From: SKVR01 sp037441525
GTDB taxonomy: Bacteria > Bacteroidota > Bacteroidia > Bacteroidales > UBA7960
Direction: 5' to 3'
NCBI GenBank assembly: GCA_037441525.1
Contig: JBBISA010000001.1
Coordinates: forward strand, 271,711 to 335,710
DNA: 64,000 nucleotides
Below, piece after piece: positions 56,373 through 63,951 of the stretch. The notes below the pieces were generated by a model that was not told the DNA's origin, searched no databases, and saw only the letters and a program-made list of their open reading frames with translations. Position numbers and translations under genes: made by a program. Each line of letters opens with the position of its first letter. Position 1 is the stretch's first letter.

Positions 56373-57653
56373 TCAAGTCAATCTCGCCGACAAATCGAAT
56401 TCTGTTGCATCATAAATAGTTACGTTATAAAAACTACCCACCTTTATTCCAGTTGCCTTGTCTATCAGCACTTCATTATCAACCTCGGGCGAGTCATACT
56501 CACTCCTTCCAATAAAATACTGATCCTCTTCGCGATCGATTATAACCTTAAGTGTTTTCCCAATCTTGCCCTGATTGAGCTCCAGGGAAATTTCCTGTTG
56601 TAATTGCATCAAATCTCCGGCCCTGCGATGTTTTTCCTTTTCCCTCACATTGTCTTTTAGTTCAAAAGCTCTTGTTCCCTCCTCGGGAGAATAGGTAAAC
56701 ACCCCTAAACGTTCAAATCTGGTATTCTTAACATAATTCTTAAGCTCTTCAAAATCAGACTTTGTTTCACCAGGATAGCCTACAAGGAAAGTAGTTCGAA
56801 TGGCAATATCGGGTATAACCGACCTGAACCTATTAATAAGTTCCCTAATTTCGGTTCCTGTGCTGTTTCGGCGCATCGATCGTAAAACACCATCACTTAT
56901 GTGTTGGATAGGGATATCAATATATTTATTGATTTTAGGCTCCTTAGCCATTAAATCTATTACTTCCGTTGGAAAATTTTTGGGGTAAAGATAGTGGAGC
57001 CTGATCCATTCAATTTTATCAATTTGCACCAATTCCTTTAGCAAATCTGATAATAAAGAACGTCTTTCCATGTCATAACCATAATAGCTCAGATCCTGTG
57101 CTATCAGAAGCAACTCTTTTACACCCGATTCAACAAGTTTTTTGGCTTCTTCAACAAGACTTGCTATAGGCCTTGATTTAAAAGCACCTCTTATCATAGG
57201 AATAGCGCAAAAGGAACAGGTACGATCGCACCCTTCGGCAATTTTAAGGTAAGCAAAATGCGATGGTGTTGTGATTAGCCTTTCCTGGCTTATTTCAGAG
57301 TATTTCTGGTTAAGATAGGAAAAGAGGTCTTTCTGGTCGTCAACACCAAACCAGGCATTAGCTTCCTGAATTTCTTCCTTCAAGGTGTCCTTGTAGCGTT
57401 GCGAAAGACATCCTGTTACAATAACTTCCTTGACCAACCCTTTCTTTTTTGCCTCGGTATATTGCAAAATGGTATCGATAGACTCTTCCTTTGCATCGCC
57501 AATAAATCCGCAGGTATTAATTATTACAATATCAGAGGGCCCTTCGGCATCGTGGGTAATTTTAAAAGGACCATGTTGAAGCTGGCCCATGATTTTCTCT
57601 GAATCTACAAGGTTTTTAGAACAACCCAGGGTGATTATATTAATATGTTTCAT
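56373..57653 (-). CDS. rimO: Ribosomal protein S12 methylthiotransferase
   Basis: 426 residues. RimO adds a methylthio group to an Asp of ribosomal protein S12. The N-terminal UPF0004 domain has Cys11, Cys48 and Cys82 for one 4Fe-4S cluster; the radical SAM domain has Cys142, Cys146 and Cys149 in GCDRTCSFC for the second; a C-terminal TRAM domain ends the protein. TLGCSKNLVDSE distinguishes it from MiaB. It follows ftsY on the minus strand by 55 bases, the common order in Bacteroidota. Confidence 0.95.
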   Translation of the reverse strand: MKHINIITLGCSKNLVDSEKIMGQLQHGPFKITHDAEGPSDIVIINTCGFIGDAKEESIDTILQYTEAKKKGLVKEVIVTGCLSQRYKDTLKEEIQEANAWFGVDDQKDLFSYLNQKYSEISQERLITTPSHFAYLKIAEGCDRTCSFCAIPMIRGAFKSRPIASLVEEAKKLVESGVKELLLIAQDLSYYGYDMERRSLLSDLLKELVQIDKIEWIRLHYLYPKNFPTEVIDLMAKEPKINKYIDIPIQHISDGVLRSMRRNSTGTEIRELINRFRSVIPDIAIRTTFLVGYPGETKSDFEELKNYVKNTRFERLGVFTYSPEEGTRAFELKDNVREKEKHRRAGDLMQLQQEISLELNQGKIGKTLKVIIDREEDQYFIGRSEYDSPEVDNEVLIDKATGIKVGSFYNVTIYDATEFDLSARLT

Positions 57654-57708
57654 TAGGTGAATAAGTCAGCAAGCTAAAACAAAAAAATAAGCCAAACCAA
57701 CAAATTTG

Positions 57709-58662
57709 TTATTTCTCAAAAAGGCTGTCTACAAAAGCATTCCGGTCAAAAAGCTGCAAATCTTCAATGCCCTCTCCCACTCCAATATACTTAACGGGAA
57801 TTTTAAACTGATCGCTAACCCCTATTACAACCCCACCCTTGGCCGAACCATCGAGTTTTGTGATAGCCAAGGCATTTACTTCCGTTGCTGCAGTGAATTG
57901 CTTTGCCTGCTCAAATGCATTCTGACCAGTTGAACCATCAAGAACAAGCAGAATTTCATGCGGGGCTTCAGGGATATGCTTTTGCATTACCCTTTTTATT
58001 TTCGATAACTCATTCATAAGATTAACCTTGTTGTGAAGCCTTCCGGCGGTGTCTATAATAGCCACATCCATCTGGTTTTGAATGGCATAGTTAACTGTTT
58101 CGAAGGCAACCGATGCCGGATCAGCGCCCATTCCCTGAGAAACTACCGCAACATCAACCCTTTTCGACCAAATCGTTAACTGATCAACTGCGGCGGCTCT
58201 AAAGGTATCAGCTGCGCCCAATACCACTTTTTTCCCCGCCAGTTTAAACTTATGAGCCAATTTCCCAATAGTGGTGGTCTTTCCAACTCCGTTTACTCCA
58301 ACCACCATAATTACATAAGGTCCGGAATCATTTTCTTTTATAAGCTCTGAGAAATCATTCACCCTGTTTTCGGCAAGCAAAGATTTTATTTCGTCGCGCA
58401 AAATCAGGTTTAATTCCTCAGTACCCAGGTATTTATCCCGGGCTACCCGGGCTTCAATACGTTCTATGATACGCAGGGTGGTATTTACTCCTACATCAGA
58501 TGAAACAAGTACTTCTTCAAGATTATCAAGTACATCTGCATCAACCTGCGACTTTCCTATTACTGCTTTTCCCAGGCGCGAAAAAAAACTTTCCCGGGTG
58601 CTGTTGAGCCCCTGGTCGAGTTTCTCTTTCTTGTTTTTAGAAAAAATATCAAATAATCCCAT
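57709..58662 (-). CDS. ftsY: Signal recognition particle receptor FtsY
   Basis: 317 residues, a short form without the long acidic N-terminal domain. It docks SRP-bound ribosomes at the membrane. A helical N domain (~1-100) is followed by the GTPase domain with GVNGVGKTTTIGKLA (P-loop), DTFRAAAVDQL, DTAGRLHNK and TKLDGSAKGG, all diagnostic of the SRP GTPase family. A terminator hairpin separates it from the DUF4295 gene upstream, so it may use both read-through and a local promoter. Confidence 0.96.
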   Translation of the reverse strand: MGLFDIFSKNKKEKLDQGLNSTRESFFSRLGKAVIGKSQVDADVLDNLEEVLVSSDVGVNTTLRIIERIEARVARDKYLGTEELNLILRDEIKSLLAENRVNDFSELIKENDSGPYVIMVVGVNGVGKTTTIGKLAHKFKLAGKKVVLGAADTFRAAAVDQLTIWSKRVDVAVVSQGMGADPASVAFETVNYAIQNQMDVAIIDTAGRLHNKVNLMNELSKIKRVMQKHIPEAPHEILLVLDGSTGQNAFEQAKQFTAATEVNALAITKLDGSAKGGVVIGVSDQFKIPVKYIGVGEGIEDLQLFDRNAFVDSLFEK

Positions 58663-58732
58663 TGGTAAAAAATAATTAACCTATTCAATAACAGAATTTA
58701 AGGCCTTTGTAAGGTATTAAAGTTAAAGAAAA

Positions 58733-58765
58733 AAGACTTCCGGATGTATAATTTCCGGAAGTCTT
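58733..58765. terminator. Terminator between DUF4295 and ftsY
   Basis: AAGACTTCCGGA (58733-58744) pairs with TCCGGAAGTCTT (58754-58765) across a 9-base loop; on the minus strand it is followed by CTTTTTTCTTT. It probably ends most rpmG-DUF4295 transcripts before ftsY. Confidence 0.75.
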
Positions 58766-58816
58766 CTTTTTGAAGCCAAACAGGAAGACAACTTCCCTGG
58801 CATGAAAAAGTAAGGA

Positions 58817-58972
58817 CTACTTCTTAGTGAAATAATCTTTTACTTTGTCACTTTCAATAATTTCTTCTTTAAAGGTGTAAGCTCCGGTTTTGGGAGACCT
58901 TTCCATTTTAATAACTTTAGCGTAACCTTTCCCGGTGTCGGTTTTCAGGGTAGCAACAACTTTCTTTGCCAT
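58817..58972 (-). CDS. DUF4295 small basic protein
   Basis: 51 residues (MAKKVVATLKTETGKGYAK at the start, KDYFTKK at the end), rich in Lys. It matches the short DUF4295 family that Bacteroidota encode directly after the ribosomal protein L33 gene. Position and composition suggest a small ribosome-associated protein; there is no direct evidence here. It starts 7 bases after rpmG ends, so they are co-transcribed. Confidence 0.85.
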   Translation of the reverse strand: MAKKVVATLKTDTGKGYAKVIKMERSPKTGAYTFKEEIIESDKVKDYFTKK

Positions 58973-58979
58973 AGTTCAA

Positions 58980-59168
58980 TTATTTTATTTCGCGGTGAAT
59001 GGTCATTTTTCTTAGGATGGGGTTGTACTTTTTCAGTTCAAGCCTTTCAGGGGTATTTTTCTTGTTTTTTGTTGAAATATACCTTGAAGTTCCGGGCATC
59101 CCACTGGCTTTGTGCTCGGTACATTCCAGAATGATCTGCAATCTTGCTTCTTTCGATTTCTTTGCCAT
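58980..59168 (-). CDS. rpmG: 50S ribosomal protein L33
   Basis: 62 residues. LECTEHKASGMPGTSRY and TKNKKNTPERLELKKYNPI are the bL33 signatures. It is the zinc-free type, since only one Cys remains. In many Bacteroidota rpmB (L28) precedes this gene; here the promoter lies immediately upstream instead, and no L28 frame is found before 59506, so rpmB must be elsewhere. It leads an operon with the DUF4295 gene. Confidence 0.95.
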   Translation of the reverse strand: MAKKSKEARLQIILECTEHKASGMPGTSRYISTKNKKNTPERLELKKYNPILRKMTIHREIK

Positions 59169-59211
59169 TGTAGTATTATGAAAAAAATTTGATGGTTTAT
59201 TTTCAGGAGCG

Positions 59212-59242
59212 CAAAGATAATCATTAATAATGAACGTTCAAA
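59212..59242 (-). promoter_or_regulatory. Promoter of rpmG-DUF4295, both boxes
   Basis: On the minus strand TTTG (59242-59239) and TATCTTTG (59219-59212) are spaced by exactly 19 bases, the full Bacteroidota -33/-7 consensus. The rpmG start is 43 bases downstream. The gap 59169-59505 otherwise holds only the divergent slyD-like promoter. Confidence 0.75.
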
Positions 59243-59394
59243 AGATAATTGGAAAATATTTTCCAAGGATTAAAAAATGGGTTAGATTGTCTTCCCTTAT
59301 TGATATTCAACATTATAATTCTTCCATAATTAATTGATAATAGATTTTTGAAAAGCTCGTTTGCAGAAGTGAACAGCCTTTGCTATTTTGAAAA

Positions 59395-59425
59395 TTTGAA
59401 AATCATCCAAATTTTATTACTTTCG
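59395..59425 (+). promoter_or_regulatory. Promoter of the FKBP gene, both boxes
   Basis: TTTG (59395-59398) and TACTTTCG (59418-59425) are spaced by 19 bases; the -7 box has C for T at its seventh position. The gene starts 80 bases downstream. Confidence 0.6.
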
Positions 59426-59505
59426 TAAATGAATCAATAACAGGGGTGCTACTCATTGATTTATAGAGTGCACTTCTTTTTTTTAATTAACCATAAGTAT
59501 TTTAT

Positions 59506-60003
59506 ATGAGCATACCCAAAGTTATTAGCCTGACTTATGAACTTAGGTCGGGAAGTGCCGCTGGCGAGATAATTGAAATTGCAGGTAAGGACAATCCGGC
59601 AGAGTTTCTTTTTGGCGTTGAAAACCTGGTGGCCGAATTTGAAGAGAATATAAACCCTTTAAAGGTTGGCGATAAATTTGAATTTACTATTGTTGCTGAA
59701 AATGCCTATGGCGAAACAGACCCTAATGCTGTTGTAAATTTGCCTCGGAATATTTTTACTGTCGACGGGAAGGAAGCCGATGATCTTCTTATTGTAGGAA
59801 ATGTAGTGCCCATGCGCGATCATAACGGACATCCCCTGCAAGGCACTATCCTGGAAATCCTTGATGAATCGGTAAAGATAGATTTTAACCATCCTTTGGC
59901 AGGCCATGACCTTCATTTTACAGGCGAAATTCTCAGTACACGTGCAGCAAGTGCTGAAGAAATTGACCACAAGCATGTTCATACCGGACATGGTGGACAT
60001 TAA
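59506..60003 (+). CDS. slyD: SlyD-type FKBP peptidyl-prolyl isomerase
   Basis: 165 residues. FLFGVENLVAEFEENI and the GDKFEFTIVAENAYGE segment are the FKBP core of SlyD, interrupted by the chaperone (IF) insert domain (~70-125) and closed by HPLAGHDLHFTGEIL. A His-rich tail (DHKHVHTGHGGH) can bind nickel or other metals as in SlyD. It helps proline isomerisation and prevents aggregation in the cytoplasm. It has its own promoter. Confidence 0.93.
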   Translation: MSIPKVISLTYELRSGSAAGEIIEIAGKDNPAEFLFGVENLVAEFEENINPLKVGDKFEFTIVAENAYGETDPNAVVNLPRNIFTVDGKEADDLLIVGNVVPMRDHNGHPLQGTILEILDESVKIDFNHPLAGHDLHFTGEILSTRAASAEEIDHKHVHTGHGGH

Positions 60004-60064
60004 AACCCTATTTAACTTAATTTGTATTATTTTAAAACTGTGTAGGTTTATATAGCAAATATAT

Positions 60065-60072
60065 TACCTTTG
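60065..60072 (+). promoter_or_regulatory. Promoter of the cold-shock gene, -7 box
   Basis: TACCTTTG (60065-60072) is a perfect TAnnTTTG, 38 bases before the start. No good -33 element is visible at 19 bases. Confidence 0.5.
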
Positions 60073-60110
60073 TGTTGAATTCTTAATTTTTTATTTATTT
60101 CTAAATTAAC

Positions 60111-60302
60111 ATGAATAGCGGAAAAGTAAAATTTTTTAATCAGACCAAGGGTTTTGGTTTCATTAAAGAAAACGGAACAAACAATGAATACTTCGTACAT
60201 GCAACAGGGCTGGTCGACGAGATCCGCGAGAACGACGAGGTGAATTTTGACCTTAAAGAAGGCAAAAAAGGATTAAATGCAGTGAATGTTCGACTGGCCT
60301 GA
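60111..60302 (+). CDS. cspA: Cold-shock domain protein
   Basis: 63 residues forming one cold-shock OB fold. RNP-1 (KGFGFI) and RNP-2 (EYFVHA) are present, as is the GKVKFFNQTKGFGF start. It is slightly shorter than E. coli CspA. It binds single-stranded nucleic acid and may act as an RNA chaperone. Monocistronic, with its own promoter and a strong terminator. Confidence 0.94.
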   Translation: MNSGKVKFFNQTKGFGFIKENGTNNEYFVHATGLVDEIRENDEVNFDLKEGKKGLNAVNVRLA

Positions 60303-60332
60303 GTGGCAATCTGCATAACTCATTTAAGAATT

Positions 60333-60362
60333 AAAAAAGCCTTACTTTGGTAAGGCTTTTTT
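60333..60362 (+). terminator. Terminator of the cold-shock gene
   Basis: AAAAAAGCCTTAC (60333-60345) pairs with GTAAGGCTTTTTT (60350-60362) across a 4-base loop. Confidence 0.85.
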
Positions 60363-60413
60363 AATAAGAATAAAATTTACACATAGTATCATACATTAAA
60401 TGGTTATTGGCCT

Positions 60414-61349
60414 ATGATCGAAAACAGTAAATATATTACTATCAAGCGCCATAATGTATTTCTTACCATATTTATGCCCTTATCAGCTCCAATAGCCATT
60501 GTGCAGATAAATCATGGTCTTGCAGAACATAGTCAGCGATACTTTGAATTTGCACGTTATCTTTGCCAGAAAGGATTTGGAGTATATGTTCACGACCATC
60601 CCGGACATGGTAAAAGTGCTTTGATGCCAAACCAGATGGGTCATGCAAGCTGGAAAACCGGATGGGACAATCTTCTTGAGGTTATTCACGGAATCAATAA
60701 AACCATACGTAAAGCACACCCTTCTGTTCCTGTTTTCCTGCTGGGGCATAGTATGGGATCCTTACTTTCCCGGTATTATAATGCTACATACCCCATGTAT
60801 TTTAAGGGAATGATTATTTCTGGTACTGCAAACCCTGACTCGATGGAGCTAAAAGCATCCCTGGCAATTGTAAGAATCCTACGCCTTTTTTATGGAGAAT
60901 ACTATAAAAGTGACTGGATGAACAACTACTTCTACCGAAATTATAACCAGAAGTTGTCTAAAACCAGGACCCACTTCGACTGGCTTTCATCTAACCCCGA
61001 TGAAGTAGATAAATATATTGATGATCCGCTTTGTGGTTTAGGTCTTACCCTAGGCTTTTATAAAAGCCTTCTTCAGGGGAGTCTTCAAATGCTCAAAACA
61101 GAGAAAAATCTGCGCATCCGGAAAAATTTTTCAACTCTGATCATTTCCGGTAAAAAAGACCCTGTCGGAAATTTTGGGAAGGGTCCCAAAGCAATGCGTC
61201 AGAAATATATGGAACAAGGCTATTTTAATACCTATATTACCCTGCTGGAGGGGAGACACGAATTATTGAATGAAATGCCCGAAATTAAGCGGCAAGCTTT
61301 TGAGGCTATTGCCAACTGGATAGACGATAAATTAAAGGGTAATTTTTAG
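60414..61349 (+). CDS. Alpha/beta hydrolase, monoglyceride lipase-like
   Basis: 311 residues. It resembles the serine hydrolases grouped as lysophospholipase or monoacylglycerol lipase: INHGLAEHSQRY (oxyanion HG), DHPGHGKS, the nucleophile elbow GHSMGSLLSR, Asp in ISGKKDPVG and His in LEGRHELLNE complete the triad. No signal peptide. It probably cleaves acyl glycerols or lysophospholipids; the substrate is inferred from the family. A strong terminator follows, marking the end of the conserved gene block before an accessory junction. Confidence 0.9.
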   Translation: MIENSKYITIKRHNVFLTIFMPLSAPIAIVQINHGLAEHSQRYFEFARYLCQKGFGVYVHDHPGHGKSALMPNQMGHASWKTGWDNLLEVIHGINKTIRKAHPSVPVFLLGHSMGSLLSRYYNATYPMYFKGMIISGTANPDSMELKASLAIVRILRLFYGEYYKSDWMNNYFYRNYNQKLSKTRTHFDWLSSNPDEVDKYIDDPLCGLGLTLGFYKSLLQGSLQMLKTEKNLRIRKNFSTLIISGKKDPVGNFGKGPKAMRQKYMEQGYFNTYITLLEGRHELLNEMPEIKRQAFEAIANWIDDKLKGNF

Positions 61350-61383
61350 ATAATCGATAGAGTAGTCGTACAACAAAAAAAGA

Positions 61384-61423
61384 GGCCGTCTCAAAAGATA
61401 AAATGAGACGGCCACTTTTTTTT
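61384..61423 (+). terminator. Terminator of the lipase-like gene
   Basis: GGCCGTCTCA (61384-61393) pairs perfectly with TGAGACGGCC (61404-61413) across a 10-base loop, followed by ACTTTTTTTT. Confidence 0.85.
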
Positions 61424-61538
61424 GTCAAACGTTTTTTTTTGATTACATCCCGATTCATTTAGCGCTCTAGAGCAACTAATAGAACTCACACTCTGAGAAT
61501 GTTTTCTTTATAGGTTTGCAAAGACAAAAAATTGGTGA

Positions 61539-61745
61539 TTATGCCACCATTTTCTTTAAATTGTGGGCTATAGCAATTAAACCTGCTTCGATTTCGACTT
61601 TGTATTTTCCCTTGAGAATAAAGCGTTTAAACCCAAAATTTCCTTTAATTTTGGCCAAAAACAGCTTCCACATCAGCGGGTCGCTTTTTACGGTTGGCGG
61701 TATGAAATCGTTGTGGATTGCGGGCTACTTTCCTGTCAAGTTACA
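61539..61745 (-). pseudogene. Transposase C-terminal remnant (IS1182-like), frameshifted
   Basis: On the minus strand the conserved end of an IS1182/IS5-type DDE transposase can be read: RNPQRFHTANRKKRPADVEAVFGQ, then after one extra A in a run near 61650 it changes frame to IKGNFGFKRFILKGKYK and ends EIEAGLIAIAHNLKKMVA with TAA at 61539-61541 (written here in short pieces). The similarity stops near 61745, where an in-frame stop appears. N-terminal domains and at least one terminal inverted repeat are missing. The plus-strand frame over the same bases is a shadow. It marks an old insertion at the edge of the conserved block. Confidence 0.75.
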
Positions 61746-61754
61746 CTGAACTTG
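61737..61754. repeat. Short palindrome at the transposase remnant boundary
   Basis: CAAGTT (61737-61742) and AACTTG (61749-61754) form a 6-bp stem with a 6-base loop exactly where the transposase similarity ends. Confidence 0.4.
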
Positions 61755-61808
61755 ATGCGGGGCAGAACGCTCGAATAACCACCTAAACCCCAATGTTTTA
61801 TACCGCGT

Positions 61809-61815
61809 GTTAGGC
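61809..61815 (-). other. Single attC-like core site after the nuclease gene
   Basis: On the minus strand GCCTAAC (RYYYAAC) begins eight bases after the stop codon of the nuclease gene, the place where an integron attC would begin. No matching GTTRRRY partner is found in the next ~100 bases on that strand, so it is at most a partial or degenerate site. Confidence 0.25.
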
Positions 61816-61823
61816 GCTGGGCT

Positions 61824-62621
61824 TTATTCGATATCAGTCATATTTTTATAACTTTCCAATTCTTTCTCTGAAATGTTCTCAGGACTGACAAGTTTATAAT
61901 GTCTTTCTCTAACCTTTTTAATCTCATCTTCAATCAAGGCAAACTCAAAGATTGCAATAACGTCATGTCCCATAAATTGAGCAGCTATAGCTTTACATAT
62001 TAAAGTTGGATATTTGTGTTGGCATAAAAGAATATCTTGTTCAATTTGGATGATACCCAATTCATCTTTACCACCTTTTGCTTGAACTGGAAAAACATAG
62101 TGTTTCCCATTTTTATCAACACCAACATAAATTTCATCAGTCTCAACTTGACCAACATCTGGAACGGTAGTTCTTAAATGGTTTTGCAATGAATAACAAG
62201 CAATACCTGTAAATACATCTAAGATTCTGTTATATCTTAATTTCGCAAGCAATGCCTGTTCATCTTCATGTGCGTATCTTGATACGATACCTGGTGTTGA
62301 ATCTGGAATTTTAATTTCCATCAACAAATTGTCGGGAATTATCCTTGCTATTTTCATGGCAACAAATGCATATTTTGCTCTACCAACATTCTTAATAACC
62401 CATTCCATATCAATAGGAGCTTTATCTATTATTGATTTTGGGAAAGAAGTCCGATACTTAAAAGAGTAAATGATGTCTCCTAAGTTTTTTGGTAAAACTA
62501 TGTTTAGTTTTTTTGCTGTTGTTTCTAAATCAGGTCTTTCAAAATCAATGCGTTCAGCACCTTCTGTATATTTTTCCAGAAAAATTGTTTCTACCAATTG
62601 TGAATATCGATTAGTTGCCAT
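61824..62621 (-). CDS. Putative type II restriction endonuclease
   Basis: 265 residues, no recognised full-length relative. Residues 160-182 contain a PD-(D/E)XK-like arrangement: E160 and D162 in VETDEIYVG, then YVFPVQAKGG with the Q180-A-K182 triplet at the end of the next strand, as in many restriction enzymes that use QxK instead of ExK. Its gene lies 8 bases after the DNA methyltransferase stop, in the usual methylase-then-nuclease order, and is more AT-rich than the neighbours. The function is inferred mainly from this pairing. The recognition site is unknown. Confidence 0.65.
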   Translation of the reverse strand: MATNRYSQLVETIFLEKYTEGAERIDFERPDLETTAKKLNIVLPKNLGDIIYSFKYRTSFPKSIIDKAPIDMEWVIKNVGRAKYAFVAMKIARIIPDNLLMEIKIPDSTPGIVSRYAHEDEQALLAKLRYNRILDVFTGIACYSLQNHLRTTVPDVGQVETDEIYVGVDKNGKHYVFPVQAKGGKDELGIIQIEQDILLCQHKYPTLICKAIAAQFMGHDVIAIFEFALIEDEIKKVRERHYKLVSPENISEKELESYKNMTDIE

Positions 62622-62629
62622 AGAATTAT

Positions 62630-63892
62630 TTAGATTTTTTCAAGTATTAATACTTCTTCTTTTATATTTGTTTTATTAGCTGTTGCATAACGTTCCCTAA
62701 ACAAATCAATAGCAATAACTCTATAACCAACAGATTCAGCTACTTCACCAAGTAATTCTGCTGTTTTAATCGGGATTTGAAAATAAGAAGCTTGTTGTCC
62801 AACAACATAAGCCAATTTTGCTTTAGGTTTTAGAAATGGCTTCAAACTATTTAAGTGACTGGCCATTCCGCCAAAATACAACATAACTACTTTATGATAT
62901 AATCTTTCAAAACCTGAAGTTTTACCTAATTCAATTCGCTTATTTTCAATTTGATTTGATAGTGAAACAATTGACTTGATATTATTTACCCAGTTGCCAT
63001 CCATATCTCCTTTATAAACATTCTTTGTATTAGACCGAAGTAGTCCTTTTTTCATTTCTCTCAATTCAATAGGATTATTGATATATCCTAAAATTACACT
63101 TTCTAATCTTGTTGTTCTTATGTAATCCTTTTCGTTAGGATATGGGGGAGAAGTAATTACAAAGTCAATACTATTGGGTTGCAATATATTACTAATATTT
63201 CGTGAATCAGTGTTGTAGGATTTGGCTCTAACACTATTTAAACTTGAATAACTATCAAGGTCATAAGCTATTTTTCTCATGCCTTCAAGCCATAGGTCTA
63301 TTACTTCTACATCAACTTTCTTTTTACGACTTACCCCAACTTCTGGACCAAATTTCAAATTGCTATAATTAAAGACTAATTGCTTTGCAAAAGCTAACTT
63401 TTGATAATCGAAAAATTGGTTTTGATATTTATTTATTGTTTCTAATAAAATCAACGATTTATGTAAAGGTTTCTCGCTTATAGAGTCAGTAATTAATAAT
63501 TTGTTCTGTACTGGATTTAGAACCTTGTAACCATTTAAATGGCTTGAGATTGACTTTTCAGCAATTATTGCAATTTTTTCGGAATGTTTTATAAGTTCCT
63601 TGCTGTCAATTGCCCAATTACATTTAGTATTTGAAGCGAAATTTGCTATAGAATTTGCTTCAATACCAATTGATTCAATTCCATTCTTTTTACATTCAAC
63701 AAGAGTAGTCCCTGTACCTGCAAATGGGTCAAGTATTACAGAATTTTTATTCGCACTAAATTTTTCTAAATAATCTCTTACTAAATGTGGAGGGTATGAT
63801 AAAACAAATCTATACCAATCATGGACTGGTATATCTTCACTAAAAGGTCTATTTAGCTCTTTTCCTTCTTTCTTTTGTATCGTATATGACAT
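62630..63892 (-). CDS. DNA methyltransferase of a type II R-M system
   Basis: 420 residues. Motif X-like region (YRFVLSYPPHLVRDYLEKF) is followed by SAM-binding motif I DPFAGTGTTL (55-64), the IGIEAN acidic motif II, and, about 190 residues later, catalytic motif IV TSPPY (247-251). The order X-I-...-IV with a long insert between suggests an alpha-like arrangement in which the insert may be the target-recognition part. SPPY favours an N4-cytosine methylase, but N6-adenine is not excluded. It would protect host DNA from the linked nuclease. Codons are AT-rich compared with the core genes, in line with horizontal transfer. Confidence 0.85.
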   Translation of the reverse strand: MSYTIQKKEGKELNRPFSEDIPVHDWYRFVLSYPPHLVRDYLEKFSANKNSVILDPFAGTGTTLVECKKNGIESIGIEANSIANFASNTKCNWAIDSKELIKHSEKIAIIAEKSISSHLNGYKVLNPVQNKLLITDSISEKPLHKSLILLETINKYQNQFFDYQKLAFAKQLVFNYSNLKFGPEVGVSRKKKVDVEVIDLWLEGMRKIAYDLDSYSSLNSVRAKSYNTDSRNISNILQPNSIDFVITSPPYPNEKDYIRTTRLESVILGYINNPIELREMKKGLLRSNTKNVYKGDMDGNWVNNIKSIVSLSNQIENKRIELGKTSGFERLYHKVVMLYFGGMASHLNSLKPFLKPKAKLAYVVGQQASYFQIPIKTAELLGEVAESVGYRVIAIDLFRERYATANKTNIKEEVLILEKI

Positions 63893-63908
63893 TTCTTCTA
63901 ATTTCTCA

Positions 63909-63939
63909 CAAAGTTACAATTAAAAACTACCACTGCAAT
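63909..63939 (-). promoter_or_regulatory. Promoter of the R-M operon, both boxes
   Basis: On the minus strand ATTG (63939-63936) and TAACTTTG (63916-63909) are spaced by 19 bases; the -7 box ends 16 bases before the methyltransferase ATG. It lies between the intron 3' end and the gene, so the intron insertion leaves it intact. Confidence 0.6.
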
Positions 63940-63951
63940 TTTGTCTTTTTA

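Noticed and set aside
61516..61749. Plus-strand 77-residue frame over the transposase remnant
   Set aside because: The minus strand reads as a conserved transposase C-terminus, so the plus frame is a shadow.
61737..61815. Complete integron attC
   Set aside because: Only one core (GCCTAAC on the minus strand) is found; no GTTRRRY partner at a proper distance.
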